DNA of 64,000 nucleotides, from the NCBI RefSeq assembly GCF_019059575.1, contig NW_024882198.1:246001-310000 (forward strand), read 5' to 3'. The position numbers and the translations under genes were made by a program. Below, in pieces: positions 44,146 to 55,578 of this stretch (within the stretch, counting starts at the first letter, position 1; every line of letters starts with the position of its first letter). Under the pieces are notes generated by a model that worked only from the letters and a program-made list of their open reading frames with translations, searched no databases and was not told where the DNA came from. Origin of the DNA: Amphibalanus amphitrite. Its lineage: Eukaryota; Arthropoda; Thecostraca; Balanomorpha; Balanidae.

Positions 44146-44593
44146 CCAGTGAGCGTCCCAGCGCGGCGGCGGACGGTCGTCCCGGTCCCGGTCCGCGCCC
44201 CTCCGTCCGTCCTCTGCCCGGTGACCGGTCATGGCCCGTCTGTGGACGCTGCTGGCGCTGCTGGGCGCCGCCGTCTCGGCGCCGCTCGAGTGCCCGCTGC
44301 CGGACGGTCCCGACTCGGCCGACGAGGCCACTTGCGGCCTCTACTCGGCCTGTGTGTGGGAGCAGGGCGGCTGCCGGCTGGCCGACCGCGTCGGCTACCA
44401 GCTGCTGGAGCCACCGCACGTCATCCATACGGGCTACGAGCTGCTGCTGGGCCGCCGGGACAGCGAGATCACCATGTTCGGAGACGACGTCGAGCGACTG
44501 ACGGTCACTGCCGTCGAGTACGACGACAACAGGATGGCCCTGACGGTAAGAGGGACGAGCGGGCAGAGACAGGGCTGGCTCGAGCAGAAAACG
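44146..44593. repeat. Right arm of the GH31 promoter/exon 1 inverted repeat
   Basis: The reverse-complement partner of 42151-42598, containing exon 1 of the intact GH31 gene, its proximal upstream sequence and the start of intron 1. Confidence 0.92.
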
Positions 44594-47498
44594 GCAGTAA
44601 ATTTCAGTTCATTCAACTCTTAATCCCGATCATATGCTGGTAATGTACTTGAACTTATCCCACGAAACTTACGCGGTCTTTTTGCTATCTGGCGAGATAA
44701 AAAGTGGGCATTGCTATTGCTTTGTTTGTAAAGGACTACTGATCACTTATGCTCTGTAAACGATACCCCAGGTAACATGTCAACCCTAAAAACTGCTTAC
44801 CCTCGAAGACCCGAGCCCTTGAGGCGTCGGTGTCCGTCTCTGGCCGCTGACCACCGCCCGTTCCCGCTGTCGGCAGTACCGGGACACGGCCGCGGCCCGG
44901 TACGAGGTGCCCGTCGAGCTGGACGTGCCGCCGCTGCCCACTCTGCCGCCGTCCGATCCGCATTACGCCATCACGCTGACGGCCACCGAGGCCGGCCAGA
45001 CGTTCGGCGTCCAGGTGACGCACCGCCAGCGGCCGGTGATCACCTCGCGGCCCGAGCTCATCTACGGAGATCAGTTCATCGAGGCCACCTTCCTGCTGGG
45101 CGCCAGCGACCTGTACGGCTTCGGCGAGAACAACCACGACAGCTTCCGACACGACCTCGAGGCGGGCGTCACATGGCCCATCTTCGCCCACGACCATGGA
45201 CCTGGATTTGATGTCGAGAATCTGTACGGGGTTCACCCCTTCTTCCTGGGAATTGAGGACGACTCCGGAAGCAGTTTCGGCGTACTGATCCTCAACAGCA
45301 ACGCGATGGAGTACCGTCTGTTCCTGCTGGACGGCGTTCCCGCCCTGACGTACCGCACCACGGGTGGCATCCTGGATCTGTACTTGTTCTTTGGTGACTC
45401 GCCGCTGGAAGTGCTGCAGCAGTACCACCGCACTATTGGGCTCCCCGTGATGCCGCCCTACTGGGGCCTCGGCTTCCAGCTCTGCCGCTGGGGCTACAAG
45501 AGCGTCCAGGACATCAGGGACGTTCGTGAGCGGATGAAGGCCGCAGAGATTCCTCAGGACGTCCAGTACTCCGACATCGATTACATGGACGGCAAACGAG
45601 ACTTCACCATCGACCCCAACAACTTCGCCGACCTGCCGACGTTCATCCAAGAGCTCCGCGAGGAGGGCGTTCGCTTCGTGCTGATCTACGACCCGGCGAT
45701 CGCCGCCGACTTCGGCACCTACCCCACCTCGGATCGTGGCGTCGAGCAGGACGTCTTCGTCAAGTGGCCCAATGCGTCGTTCATACCTGAGAACCAGTGT
45801 ACTGGCTGCGGACAGTATGTCGCTGGCAAAGTGTGGCCAGATGGACCGACGCTCTACCCCAACTTCTTCGCCAACCGAACGGTGCAGTGGTGGACGGACG
45901 AGATACGGCGGTTCCGCGCCGCGGCCGGCGAGCCGGATGGTTTCTGGATCGACATGAACGAGCCCTCGTCGTTCGACACCAACATCGGCCGGGTGAGCCA
46001 CAACTCTCTGCGGGGCGCTCTCCAGTGTTCGCACACGGCGCTCGACTACCCGCCGTACACCACCCGCTTCGTCCGGTCCGGTTTCAACCCGAGCGGCACC
46101 GTGGCCGACCACACCATATGCATGGCGAGCGTGCACGCGGCCGACCTGGACGGCACCGCCACCTCGTACTACCACTACGACGTGCATAGCCTGTACGGCT
46201 GGAGCGAGAGCCGCGCCACGCGCGCCGCCGTGCGCGCCACCATGGCCGGCCGGCGCAGTCTGATCGTCAGTCGGAGCACGTTCGTCGGCGCGGGCCGCTG
46301 GGCCACCCACTGGACGGGCGACAACACCGCCAGATGGAGCGACATGAAACGCTCCGTCGTCGGTATCCTGGAGTTCAGCATGTTCGGCTTCCCGCACGTC
46401 GGCGCAGATATCTGTGGCTTCGGAGGCGAAACCAACGAGAACCTCTGTCTTCGCTGGACGCAGCTTGGAGCGTTCTATCCCTTCAGTCGTAACCATAACA
46501 CGATTGGAGCGGCCGCCCAGGACCCGGCCATGTGGCCGTCGGTGGCTGCGGCGGCGCGCGACGCGCTCGGCCTCCGCTACCGGCTGCTGCCCTACCTGTA
46601 CACGCTCTTCTGGCGCGCCTCAGAGATGGGCGAGACGGTGACGCGGCCGCTGGCCTTCCAGTTCCCCTCGGACCCTGCGCTGCGCGGCGTCGACACCCAG
46701 TTCCTGTGGGGCGACGCCGTCATGGTGGCGCCCATCCTGGACGAGGCCAGCATGACGTCCGTCAACGTCACGTTCCCGGCCGGCCAGTGGTGGGACCTGC
46801 GCTCGGGCGCGCTGGCCTACGACGCCGACCACTCGGGTGGCGTGCTCTACCAGGTGGCGCTGGACGAGATGATCCCCGTGTTCGGCCGAGGCGGCGCCGC
46901 CGTGCCCACGCAGCGCAACGCCACCACGACGGCCGCCAGCCGCGCCAACCCGTTTTCGCTGGCGGTGTTCGGCGCCCAGGCGACCGGCATGCTCTTCTGG
47001 GACGACGGAGAGACCACGGACACGTTCAAGGACGGCAGCTTCTACCACTGCCTCTTCCACTTCAGCGACAACACGCTCGACATCCAGGTGAAATAATTTT
47101 CATCGAGTGTTTGGTAAATCATTTCAAGATAAATGTAGAAATTATAGTGTTCATAGCCCATTGATAAAATTGGTCAACTTTTAACACCCAAGTTATCGAC
47201 AGTCGGTAAGAGTGCCCTGTACCTACTTTTACGTTGTCCGGAACGTGGCTGCTTGTCTGATCAGTGTCTTACCGTACTGTTTTATCCGCAGGTGACCTAC
47301 AACGACACGCAGTGGATGCCGGACCCGACGCTGTCCGAGATCTCCTTCTACGGAGTGCCATCGGAGCCGTCATCGGTCAGCGCCGACGGAGTTCCGATGC
47401 CGGCCGACGGCGTGGTGTACGAGCCGGCCACAGGACTGCTGACGGTGCACACCCAGCTGGGCATGGAGGCAGACCACCGGGTCGTGCTGAATTATTAA
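44231..47498 (+). CDS. Secreted GH31 alpha-glucosidase (maltase / acid alpha-glucosidase-like)
   Basis: It hydrolyses terminal alpha-1,4-linked glucose from maltose, oligosaccharides or glycogen. Exons 44231-44545, 44877-47087 and 47292-47498 join in frame to 910 residues. Exon 1 holds a signal peptide (MARLWTLLALLGAAVSA) and a P-type trefoil-like segment (CPLPDG to CVWEQGGC). Then come the N-terminal beta-sandwich (RYEVPVELDVP, LYGFGENNHDSFRHDL), the barrel (YWGLGFQLCRWGY, DIDYMDGKRDFT, GKVWPD), the nucleophile D464 in WIDMNEPSSF, the acid/base D587 in HWTGDNTARW, GADICGF, WMQLGAFYPFSRNHN-type motifs and a C-terminal beta domain ending in FWDDGETTDTF. There is no membrane anchor, so it is secreted or lysosomal. 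Length and motif order match human lysosomal GAA or one sucrase-isomaltase unit. It is the intact member of a head-to-head pair. Confidence 0.95.
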
Positions 47499-48196
47499 CG
47501 GTTCTGACCACCTCGGCGTCAGCCTTCAGGCACATAGAATCAGCGTGAACAGCTGTGAAGCGACCGGTTTGCTTATGATGTGGGTGTGAAGCATTAACTG
47601 GAATATATGTCATTTTGGATCAAGATGTTTTTGTCATAATGCTAGGATTTTCATAGCAGGCGAGTGCGGTATGCCGCTTGATGCGTTGACGCTCGGGATC
47701 TCGAGGCAGTCTTGTGTTCTCTCCTTAGGTTAGACTTAGACCCTCGGTCTCACTTCTCAGGTCTGAGACCATCCCATAACAGGAAGGAAGAAGGGATGTA
47801 GGGGAGACGTCTTTATATCTGTGGGGGGGGGGGGACAAATTCCCTTGTTCTTCTATTCGGGGAAAAACATCAATACAGAATCTGTGCTGGCATGTCGCAC
47901 GAGAGACCACGGGGCAAGCCCCGAGGTCTGCTGGATAAATAAATTATATGACGTCAACCATAAAATAACAGTGAAATTATCTAGCGCCATAGAATATCAC
48001 CAACCTTGGAAGCGCGAGTGTTTGTTGCGCATTTGTGGCGCGCTATACGTGAGGTGAGGAGGAGAGGTATTGGTATCAATTTAAAAGTTAAACATATTTA
48101 ACTTTTAAATTGAATATGTACCTAAAATTCAACATAACATTGAGGTTAATGACTAGGTTTAGTTTGATATTATTCAGCTTCCATGACTTGCTGGTA
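47499..48196. other. GH31 3' flank
   Basis: A candidate AATAAA hexamer lies at about 47937. No gene was recognised. A G-run (47823-47833) and a short palindrome around 48080-48115 (TTAAAAGTTAAACAT with its inverse) precede the hAT insertion. Confidence 0.4.
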
Positions 48197-48489
48197 CAGA
48201 GGGGCACTGGCGGATCCAGGGGTTCAGCGCGGGGGGGGCATACCAGATCACGGAGCCAAACCTAGGGTACCCCCAAATCCTGTTTTCTCATCGGATTTAG
48301 GCCACTTATTTTTCGTCATAGCCCTGACACGAGTTTTTTTTTTCTTAAAAAAAAAAACAGAAATGGTAGGACACCTGACCCCCACTGGCAGATCCAGGAG
48401 GAGGAGGAGGCTTTTGGGACAAATACACGGGCAGCGCCAGAAATCGACGAAAATTGGTGGGGCCGTTGGGGCCCTCAGCCCCTCAGAAT

Positions 48490-49640
48490 GACTGGTGTAT
48501 AGAGCCGACCCAGGGCCGCCGGTGTGGAACCTTAAGAGGTACTAGCGTGGGACCATCAGAGGTATCGGTGTGGGTTCCCCAGAGGCAGTGGTGTGGGGCC
48601 CTCAGAGGCACTGGTGCAGGAACCACAAAGGAGCCGGTGTGGGCCCTCTAAGGTGCTGGTGTGAGGCCCTCACATGGACGTCGTTGTGGTGCCTCAGACA
48701 CTGGTGTGGCGCTAAGCCCACACCATTCACAGATGGCTGTGTGTGGGGCCCTTGGAGTTGTTGGTGCGAAATGCGAATGCTTAATAACGCAGTAGGACCT
48801 CTCAGAGACCGACAAAGGGCCCTCAGAGGCCGGTAACAGGCCGTATGATGCCAACAATGGGCCTTCACAGGCCGGCAAGTGTCTTCAGGAGCCCTGTGGA
48901 ATCCTTAGAGATCGGCATGGTACTCTCAGACGCCGGTGGGGCCCTCAGAGTCACCGGTGTAGGACCTACAGAGTTACCGGTGGCTGGCTGCCAGAGGCAC
49001 TGGTGTGGGGCCCCAGAGGCGCCGGTGTGGGACCCTGAGAGTCGCCGATGTGGGCCTCAGGAGACACTGGTGTCTCAGAGGTGGCGGTGTAGGGCCCTCA
49101 GACGCGTCTGTGTGGTGCCCTCACAGTCACCGGTGAAGACTTTCAAAGGCATCGTTGTGGGAGTCCTCAGTACTCAGAGACACATGCATGGGGGCAAGGG
49201 GTCTTCAAGAGACCAGCAAGGGCCAGCAGAGGGTTTCAGGAGCCTTGCGGGATTCTGGAGACCGGCGTGGTACTCTCAGGCGTCACTGGGAGCCCTCAGA
49301 CTCACCAGTGTGGGGCCCACAGAGTGCAGGTAGGTAGCCGTCAGATGCGCCTGTGAAAGACCTTCAGAGGCGCCAGTGTGGGGCCCTCAGAGCCGCCGCC
49401 GATGTAGGGCCTTAAGAAATATTGGTGTTAGTCCCTCAGATTGGCGGTGTTGGGCCCTCAAAGGCGCCGGTGTAAGACCCCCACAGGCGCCGTTATGGGC
49501 CCTCAGAGACACTGATGTGGAACTGTGGAGGCGTTCCATGCGGGTATGGGCCAGGACCCTAATTAGAGCTGACGCTTAATAGGTCAGCAAGGTCACTCAG
49601 AGGCCAGCACAGGGCCCTTAGAAGCCGGAGTGGGACCCTT
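48490..49640. repeat. Degenerate GGTGTGGGGCCCTCAGAGGC minisatellite inside the hAT element
   Basis: About 35-40 imperfect copies of a 25-33 bp unit built on GTGTGGGGCCCTCAGAGGCRC. Copies diverge strongly and unit length varies. Related but inverted or decayed units occur outside the element at about 51930-52500. Confidence 0.8.
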
Positions 49641-50079
49641 ATGGAGATGTGTGATGTGTGATGTGATGTGTGATGTGACTCAGGAGCCCGTGACTCTGTG
49701 AGGTGCCCTCACGAGGCCTGCGGGTCTTATCTCAGTCGAAATAAGGCACGCTTGGACCCTGAGCGGCCAATTGGCACTGCAGGGCCTCTCGGGCCCATAG
49801 GGCACCATGCATCTAATGAGGCGGCACGCGCCCCTTGTGCCCCTCCCCCCCCCCCCGGTTACGCTGCACTGGCTGCGGCCATACAGGTAAATCATATTCT
49901 AACCATCCCCATTCCCAAGCATAGGCGGCGGCCGATTCCTGCATGATTTGCGCAATATGAGTGCCATCGTTAGACAATACGGTCAGAAGGGTTGAAGCGG
50001 CATGACTCCCCTGTGGTTAGAACTAAGAAGCAGCATATTTTTAGACAAAATAAAGCAATGACAACTAAATTGACGTTAC

Positions 50080-50300
50080 TAAAACCAGTGGCGCGGGAAC
50101 CGGGAGGGGGGGGGCTAGCGGGGGCTGAGCCCCCCAGCCGAAAAGCTGGGGGGGCTCGTAATGTATTTGAGCCCCCCCCCCCTCCAGCTGGAGGAATCGA
50201 AATCGGAAATCTACCAACACAATTTCATAGATTCATACATAGGCGCGGGAACCGGGGGAGGGGGCAGTGGGGGAAGCTTGCCCCCACAATTCTGCGGCCG
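50080..50300. mobile_element. Nested G-rich MITE fragments (GGCGCGGGAACCGGGAGG ends)
   Basis: TGGCGCGGGAACCGGGAGGG at about 50089 and GGCGCGGGAACCGGGGGAGG at about 50242 are two copies of the same element end. Each is followed by a G-rich then C-rich foldback (GGGGCTGAGCCCCCC, GGGAAGCTTGCCCCC). They are probably truncated insertions nested inside the hAT element. Confidence 0.5.
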
Positions 50301-50865
50301 TGGGGGCGGTCCACACAACTTTTCATGAGGCCAGGAACCGTTGGGCAGCTTGTCCTTCCCAAATTAGGGGTTGTGGGTCACATAGGAAGAAAGCATGTAA
50401 GTGAAAAATCCACCTCTTTCACTGGCTCGGCAACTCAATTGACAGATTAAAACCTTTACTCCAGGCTGCCAAAACGGTAGTTTCTTCACTCAGCTGAGAC
50501 GGAATGCCTCACTTTTTGCATTTTTCGTTTTTTTGTTGTTGTTGTTGTTGAAAAGACCAAAGTCTGAAAAATAAGTGGCCTAAAACCGGTGAGAAAACTA
50601 GATTTGGGGGTACCCTAGGTTGATCTCTATTATGGTTCAGCCCCCCCAGTCTGGAAGAAGTTCTCGCGCCGCTGACTAAAACGACTCTGATCACAAAAGT
50701 AGTTACTAGGAAGGCTTTCTAAACCATTTTTATTTAGTTCCTCGTTATAGGCGTAAGAAGTGTAAGTCTGAACGGGGGGGGGCATACTTGTACTGAATGC
50801 CCTCCCCAGGCTCCTGTCGGGGGGGGGCATATGCCCCTAATGCCCCCCCCCTGGATCCGCCAGTG

Positions 50866-51119
50866 CAGAGGGGTGTTCACGGGCACCGCACACTGCTGCG
50901 TGCGGTGTGTGCGGTGCGTCCAGCAGGCGTGGGGGTAGGGGATGGGTAGGCTGCTCTGACGTCACGGCTGCGTGCGGTGGACGGTCCGCTGTGGCCAGTC
51001 CCGACCGGCCACAGCGGTCGCTGTGTGCGGTGACGGAAGGCTGACGTAGGGACGCAGTGGGCGGAGCTTGGAGGCTGTGTGCGGTCCGACCGCACACAGG
51101 GCCCGTGAACAGCCCTCTG
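50866..51119. mobile_element. 254-bp inverted-repeat element, TIR CAGAGGGSTGTTCACGGGC
   Basis: The left TIR 50866-50884 and right TIR 51101-51119 match at 18 of 19 positions as inverted repeats. The interior is rich in TGTGCGGT words and contains the palindrome CTGTGGCCAG/CTGGCCACAG-like core near 50990-51015. No matching target duplication was found, and the left end was split by the hAT insertion. Non-coding. Confidence 0.65.
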
Positions 51120-53451
51120 GAAAAGCAATAATCTTCTCTGTGAGGCTATTGTCAAAATTGGGCGTTTTTAAGCCATGGCCCTGTTTCACCGGTGATAGCA
51201 GCACGCCGATTTTACGACTTGTCAAATTGGGTTTCCATGGAGACATCAACAGGCCCATTGCTCCAACACTACCACAAGTGTGACGTCAGCTTGCGCAATT
51301 TGATAGCAGCTTGGTAGCAGCAGCCCGTGAAACACCGCCCATATTTCTATGAAATCGGATACATTCAGTAGCCGAATCTAGCTATAGTAAGAGTAAGACT
51401 CTTATAGCTATTTAGGTTGATATGTACCTGCCATTGTGATTATGCTTGACTTGGAGCCTCGACTTGATTTGCTTCACCGCTTGGCCCATTAGCGTCGCCA
51501 CGGGGGGGGGGCAAGCGGGGCAGCTTGCCCCCCCAACCTCGGACCGGGCACCCCCTGAGATCGATACAGATCCGATGAGATTTTGGAGTCGGGGAAAAAT
51601 GGGGGTACCTTTCTGAGAATGCCTGTGAGGTCAGACTCTGTTGGAGCGTGCAGTTCAAACCAAAGTCAGAGTCGCAGTCGCCAAAATCTTCAAGACTCCG
51701 ACTCTCGACTCGGAAATGTCAATGCCATGATTCATGCCATGTTCCTAGTTGGTTCTTTATTACATTTTGTAGCTGGTTTTCATAAATTTTGGAGTGCTGA
51801 CTGACACATAATTTACGTTCAAAGCGTGACACGAAATCTTCGGGGCCTTTCTCAACTCTCGTCAAATGTCTGCGACAGGCACAAGTACCGTTCAAGTGCC
51901 GCAGGGCTCATGAGCCTGCTTTTCACACAGGCTCCTAAGGAGCTCCACTGAGCTCTAAGAAGCTTTCGGAGGGCCCAAACCGGCCTCTGAGAGTCCCACT
52001 GGTGTCCATGTTCTCTAGAGGGCCCATACAGGGATCTTTGAGGACATTATACATACGTAGACCTCTGAAGGGCCACACGAATCTTTGAGGATGCCTTCGA
52101 AAATTTCTGAAAACCTCAACTGGCCTATGATAGTTCAGCCGAACTTTTGAGGCGACAGGCTTTACTAACCCCAACCCGGCATCTGAGGGGTCACAACTCA
52201 CGTGTCCCTCTGAGGGCCGCAACACATGTTTCTTATGTCCCTACCAACGTAAGGTCCTTAAGGATTCGACACAGACCCCGACGGTTCACACTGTTATTCG
52301 AGGGCTCCAGGCTCAGCCTGGGCCTAGTCTCTTAGCGCCCGCCGCCCACACTGGCTTCTGAAAGCTCGTGTGCCCTAAAGGGCTTTCCGGGCCCACCTTA
52401 GGCTCGGAAAGCCCTAAAGCACCACATACACGTAAATATTTGGGGTGACCAACGCCGATCTCCGGGATCCTAAGCAGGCTTCTGAGAGTCCACACTGACC
52501 CTGAGTGGCCTGAAATGGCCTGGAAGTCGCAATCCTATCTCTCTTGCCGCCATGCCGTGCGTAACTTTTGGTTCCGTTAAATATTTTTGGTCGCGTTTGC
52601 AGCGCTTCCCTTCACTCGAAAAACCAGAAACTTTTTGTTCACACTCGAGTGAACAAAACACTTCTTCTCACTGCAGCAAGGATGAATGATGTACTTTCGA
52701 TTCACACTTCCGACATTCTCTCTCAGTCTCCGCCGAATGCCCAATTCTTAGCTACAATCGGCGGCTGGGATAAGCCCTATGCATTTCACGTAAAACCTCG
52801 GCATGCATGCGTGAATGGAGGTTTTAGCGAGGTGATCCGATTCAAATGGAGCGTTTTTCACCTTCTACTGGGTAATGATCATGAGCGACGAGAGTCTGCA
52901 CAGGGGCCCTCTGCAGTGCGTCGGCAATCGCAGCCACTGTAATTCTAACGGTCGTTTTTGTCCAGAAATGTCAAAATTTTGATTTTTTGTAAAAAAAATA
53001 CATGCTATAGCTAGAAGGAAAACTTTGTCACCATCGGATTCCTCGCACCATTGCGCGTCGAATGATATGTAAAACGAGTGAGTAACGGCTGGGGAAAGGC
53101 AAGATTTAACACAAAACTTGATTTTGCCCCCCCCAACCGAAAATGTCTGGCGACGCCTATGGCTTGGCCCCCAGTGACGCGATTTCAGCTCCACTGGGGG
53201 GGCCAGCGGCATCACTGGGGGGGCGCCCCCCCAGTTAACATGTTAGAGGAGGCCCTGGCTTCAAGCAGCCAAATACATTTTCAATATCCAATATAATTTC
53301 ATGATAATGTTTTAGTTTCAGCCAGTGTTCACACCATGCATACCTACCTGCCTACTTTTTTGTTTACAATGTCTATTCAAATCTAAAAATTATATTTATT
53401 AGTGCAGCAAACATAATGGTAATTCATTGAAGTGAGGTCACCTTAGCAGGC
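51120..53451. other. Repeat-derived intergenic region
   Basis: The stretch contains a small G/C foldback (51500-51535), a GGAGTC-rich MITE fragment (51655-51715), decayed minisatellite units resembling those of the hAT interior (51930-52500), and a GGGGGGGCC/GGCGCCCCCCC fragment at 53185-53240. No open frame has a recognisable family. Confidence 0.5.
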
Positions 53452-53700
53452 TTACCTAATCTGACTTCACTCAGCCTAATCTAACCCAACCTAACCTTAC
53501 CTAACCCTTCTTATGATCTTAGCCTAACCTGACCTGATCTAACATTAACCTAACAGACAGACTGAGACTGAGTACTAAGTGAAGTTATGGAAATCGGCGA
53601 GAACTGGCCCTACAGGACATTGTGTCTCTTGCCCCCATAACACGAAGATGAAGATGAACCTTAAGCCTACCTAACCTAACCTAACACCTACCTACCTCAC
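53452..53700. repeat. Degenerate interstitial CCTAA (TTAGG) telomere-type repeats
   Basis: Clusters of CCTAACC with variants (ACCTAACCTTACCTAACC, TACCTAACCTAACCTAAC) lie in two blocks, 53470-53560 and 53665-53705, separated by unrelated sequence. TTAGG is the ancestral arthropod telomere unit, so this looks like an eroded interstitial telomeric tract or a simple repeat of the same unit. Confidence 0.6.
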
Positions 53701-53944
53701 ACCTACCTCTGGCAGAAGTCCAGGCTGGATTGGGCCAGATAAGGTTGGGCTGGGCAACCTACGTCCTACCCTCAATGGGTTATCATGAGCTTTGTCAATC
53801 TTTATTCAGGACATTGAAAGCATGGAAAGGAGCAAAATTTACCCTTCAGAAACTGTGTGGACCTCAGCTGCAGTCCTACTGATTGCTGTATTACCTCACA
53901 TCCAAGATCAGTGTGGGGTGATGTCAATTCTGTGGAGAATGTTG

Positions 53945-54588
53945 TTACGGAGCGAGCGAAGCGAGCGGAGTCTTTCCTGAAATTTCTGAGTATGAGCGGC
54001 CGGCCGTGCGGACGCTTTTGCGAGGCTTATATCTCAGCAACCACTTGACCGATTTACACGCGGTAATTTTTGTAGGGTAGCTTCATTCCTTCTACCAAGT
54101 ATTGGACTATTCCCGATGCATGTGGGTGACCCCTTATGCACGTGCCACGTGCAAAACGAAGAGGTGTCCGTTTTGTAATTGTTGCAATATTTCGGTAACT
54201 ACTTGGCCGATTGCGCTGAAACTTGGCATGTAGGTAGGCACCCACTAGGCACTGCATATCCATGTGCCAGAGTTGGGGTGCTGCTGCACGTGCGCACGTG
54301 CAGGGGTCGTTTCCAGATCTCGAGAACGGCTGGACCGATTGCGCTCAAATTTGGTACACGGTTAGGGACCAGTTAGTAGGGTGCCGTGCACAAGTCAGTT
54401 GGGACCCATTTAGCACGTGCGCACGTGCAGGGTGCCGCTCCCAGATCTCGAGAACGGCTGGGCCGATTGTGCTCAAATTTGGCACATCGCTAGAAACCGG
54501 TCAGTAGGGTGCCGTGCACAAGTCAGTTGGAGGTACCCCCTCGAAATTTCGCACGTGCAAGACTCACCCCCTCGCTCGCTCCGTTAGT
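53945..54588. mobile_element. GAGCGAGCGAAG-ended element with internal repeats of about 115 bp
   Basis: The left end, TTACGGAGCGAGCGAAGCGA, is inverted at the right (CTCGCTCGCTCCGTTAG, ending at about 54588). Inside are four diverged copies of a unit of about 115 bp containing ACGGCTGGACCGATTGCGCT followed by CAAATTTGG-AC and GTGCCGTGCACAAGTCAGTT. The two rightmost copies are the most similar. The short frames in the array are repeat products, not a gene. Confidence 0.6.
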
Positions 54589-55578
54589 CGCCCCAAAAGG
54601 CGCTATACTGGTACCTAACTTGGTAGGTACGTACCAGTTAGAACATCTGTGCATCATCAGAGAAAATGATGAGCAGGTTGAGACAAAATGGAACCAGCCA
54701 GTGAATAGTTGATATTCAATATATTTACATCAATTATGCAGATTGCAGACATTTTGATTTTGTGTAAAGAAAAAAGTTACATCTTGGTTGGGTTTGTGCA
54801 AATTTTTTGTCTGCTTGGTGTGGGGCCGTGGGCACTGGGCTGGTGCAAGTTTGTCACCCCAGTGGATGCAGCTGGTCAACCTCTTCTGAGATTATCTGAA
54901 TTGATGGCTTAAAAAAATATTGCTGTCTTTCTCTAGCATCCTTTAAACTTTAAACTCAGGGGTGGCCAATTTCAGCCATTTTCAACGACAACGTCTTGTA
55001 GATTATGACTGTCCGAATTCACAGCATATCCAAGATCCTCTGGACCGCTGTTTATTTTTTTATGCAGGAATAATGGAAAATAAACTTTGGCTTTTTACAC
55101 TTCTACATTGAGCTTCCTTGTTTTTGTTCAGTGGAATCATTTAAGTACCTATCTAACTTAGTCAACTACTCAGTTGCCTACCCTCTTTGGCCACTTTATA
55201 AGGACAGAGAAGAAGGTGGTCTGACCACTTAAAGGATTTGACCTGACCTGGGATGTTACTGGTCCAAATAAGATCTTGAAATTGGGCACCCGTGGCGGTG
55301 GCTGCGCCTTGTAATGGCGCGCACCCTCCTTTTCCGTGAGGCCTAAGCTCAGTTGTAGGGGGGGGGGGGGGACGGCGAGGGAGCCCCTCGACCGGAGCGC
55401 ATGTAGAAATCCGATAGATCCGGCGAGGGTCAGATTATATCAATGGTGCGTGGTGCACCAGATGTCGCTGGGCGGTCGGTATCCGGTAACCGATGGCGCC
55501 CTGACGGCCCGTTTTCTCAGGTGCGCCAGCCGCGGCCGGCTGCCGTCCCGTGTCGGCGGGGCTGCCAGTTGGGCCGTG
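54589..55578 (+). other. Upstream region of the RNF13-like gene
   Basis: An AT-rich stretch is followed by a G-run (55358-55370) and GC-rich DNA just before the start codon. The frame containing the start is open upstream to 55336, but no earlier ATG looks better than the one that begins a signal peptide. No TATA box was identified. Confidence 0.4.

Larger units (their letters stand above)
48205..50865. mobile_element. Complete non-autonomous hAT element (2661 bp) with 8-bp target duplication
   Basis: The left terminus reads CACTGGCGGATCCAGGGG and the right terminus, ending at 50865, is its inverse (CTGGATCCGCCAGTG). Perfect 8-bp copies of CAGAGGGG abut both ends (48197-48204 and 50866-50873), the target-duplication length of hAT transposons. 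Subterminal inverted repeats extend further in (CCTAGGGTACCCCCAAAT at about 48261, inverted near 50610). The interior holds a minisatellite, G/C homopolymer-rich MITE fragments and no transposase frame. It landed in the first 8 bases of an older inverted-repeat element (50866-51119), so the duplication also duplicated that element's end. Confidence 0.88.

Noticed and set aside
44736-46496. 586-codon minus-strand frame over the plus-strand GH31 gene
   Set aside because: It is antisense to a well-supported GH31 catalytic domain with both catalytic Asp residues; a similar shadow covers the paralogue.
48454-49579. Trp/Gly/Pro-rich open frames in the hAT interior
   Set aside because: They are products of the GTGTGGGGCCCTCAGAGGC minisatellite; there are no transposase motifs.
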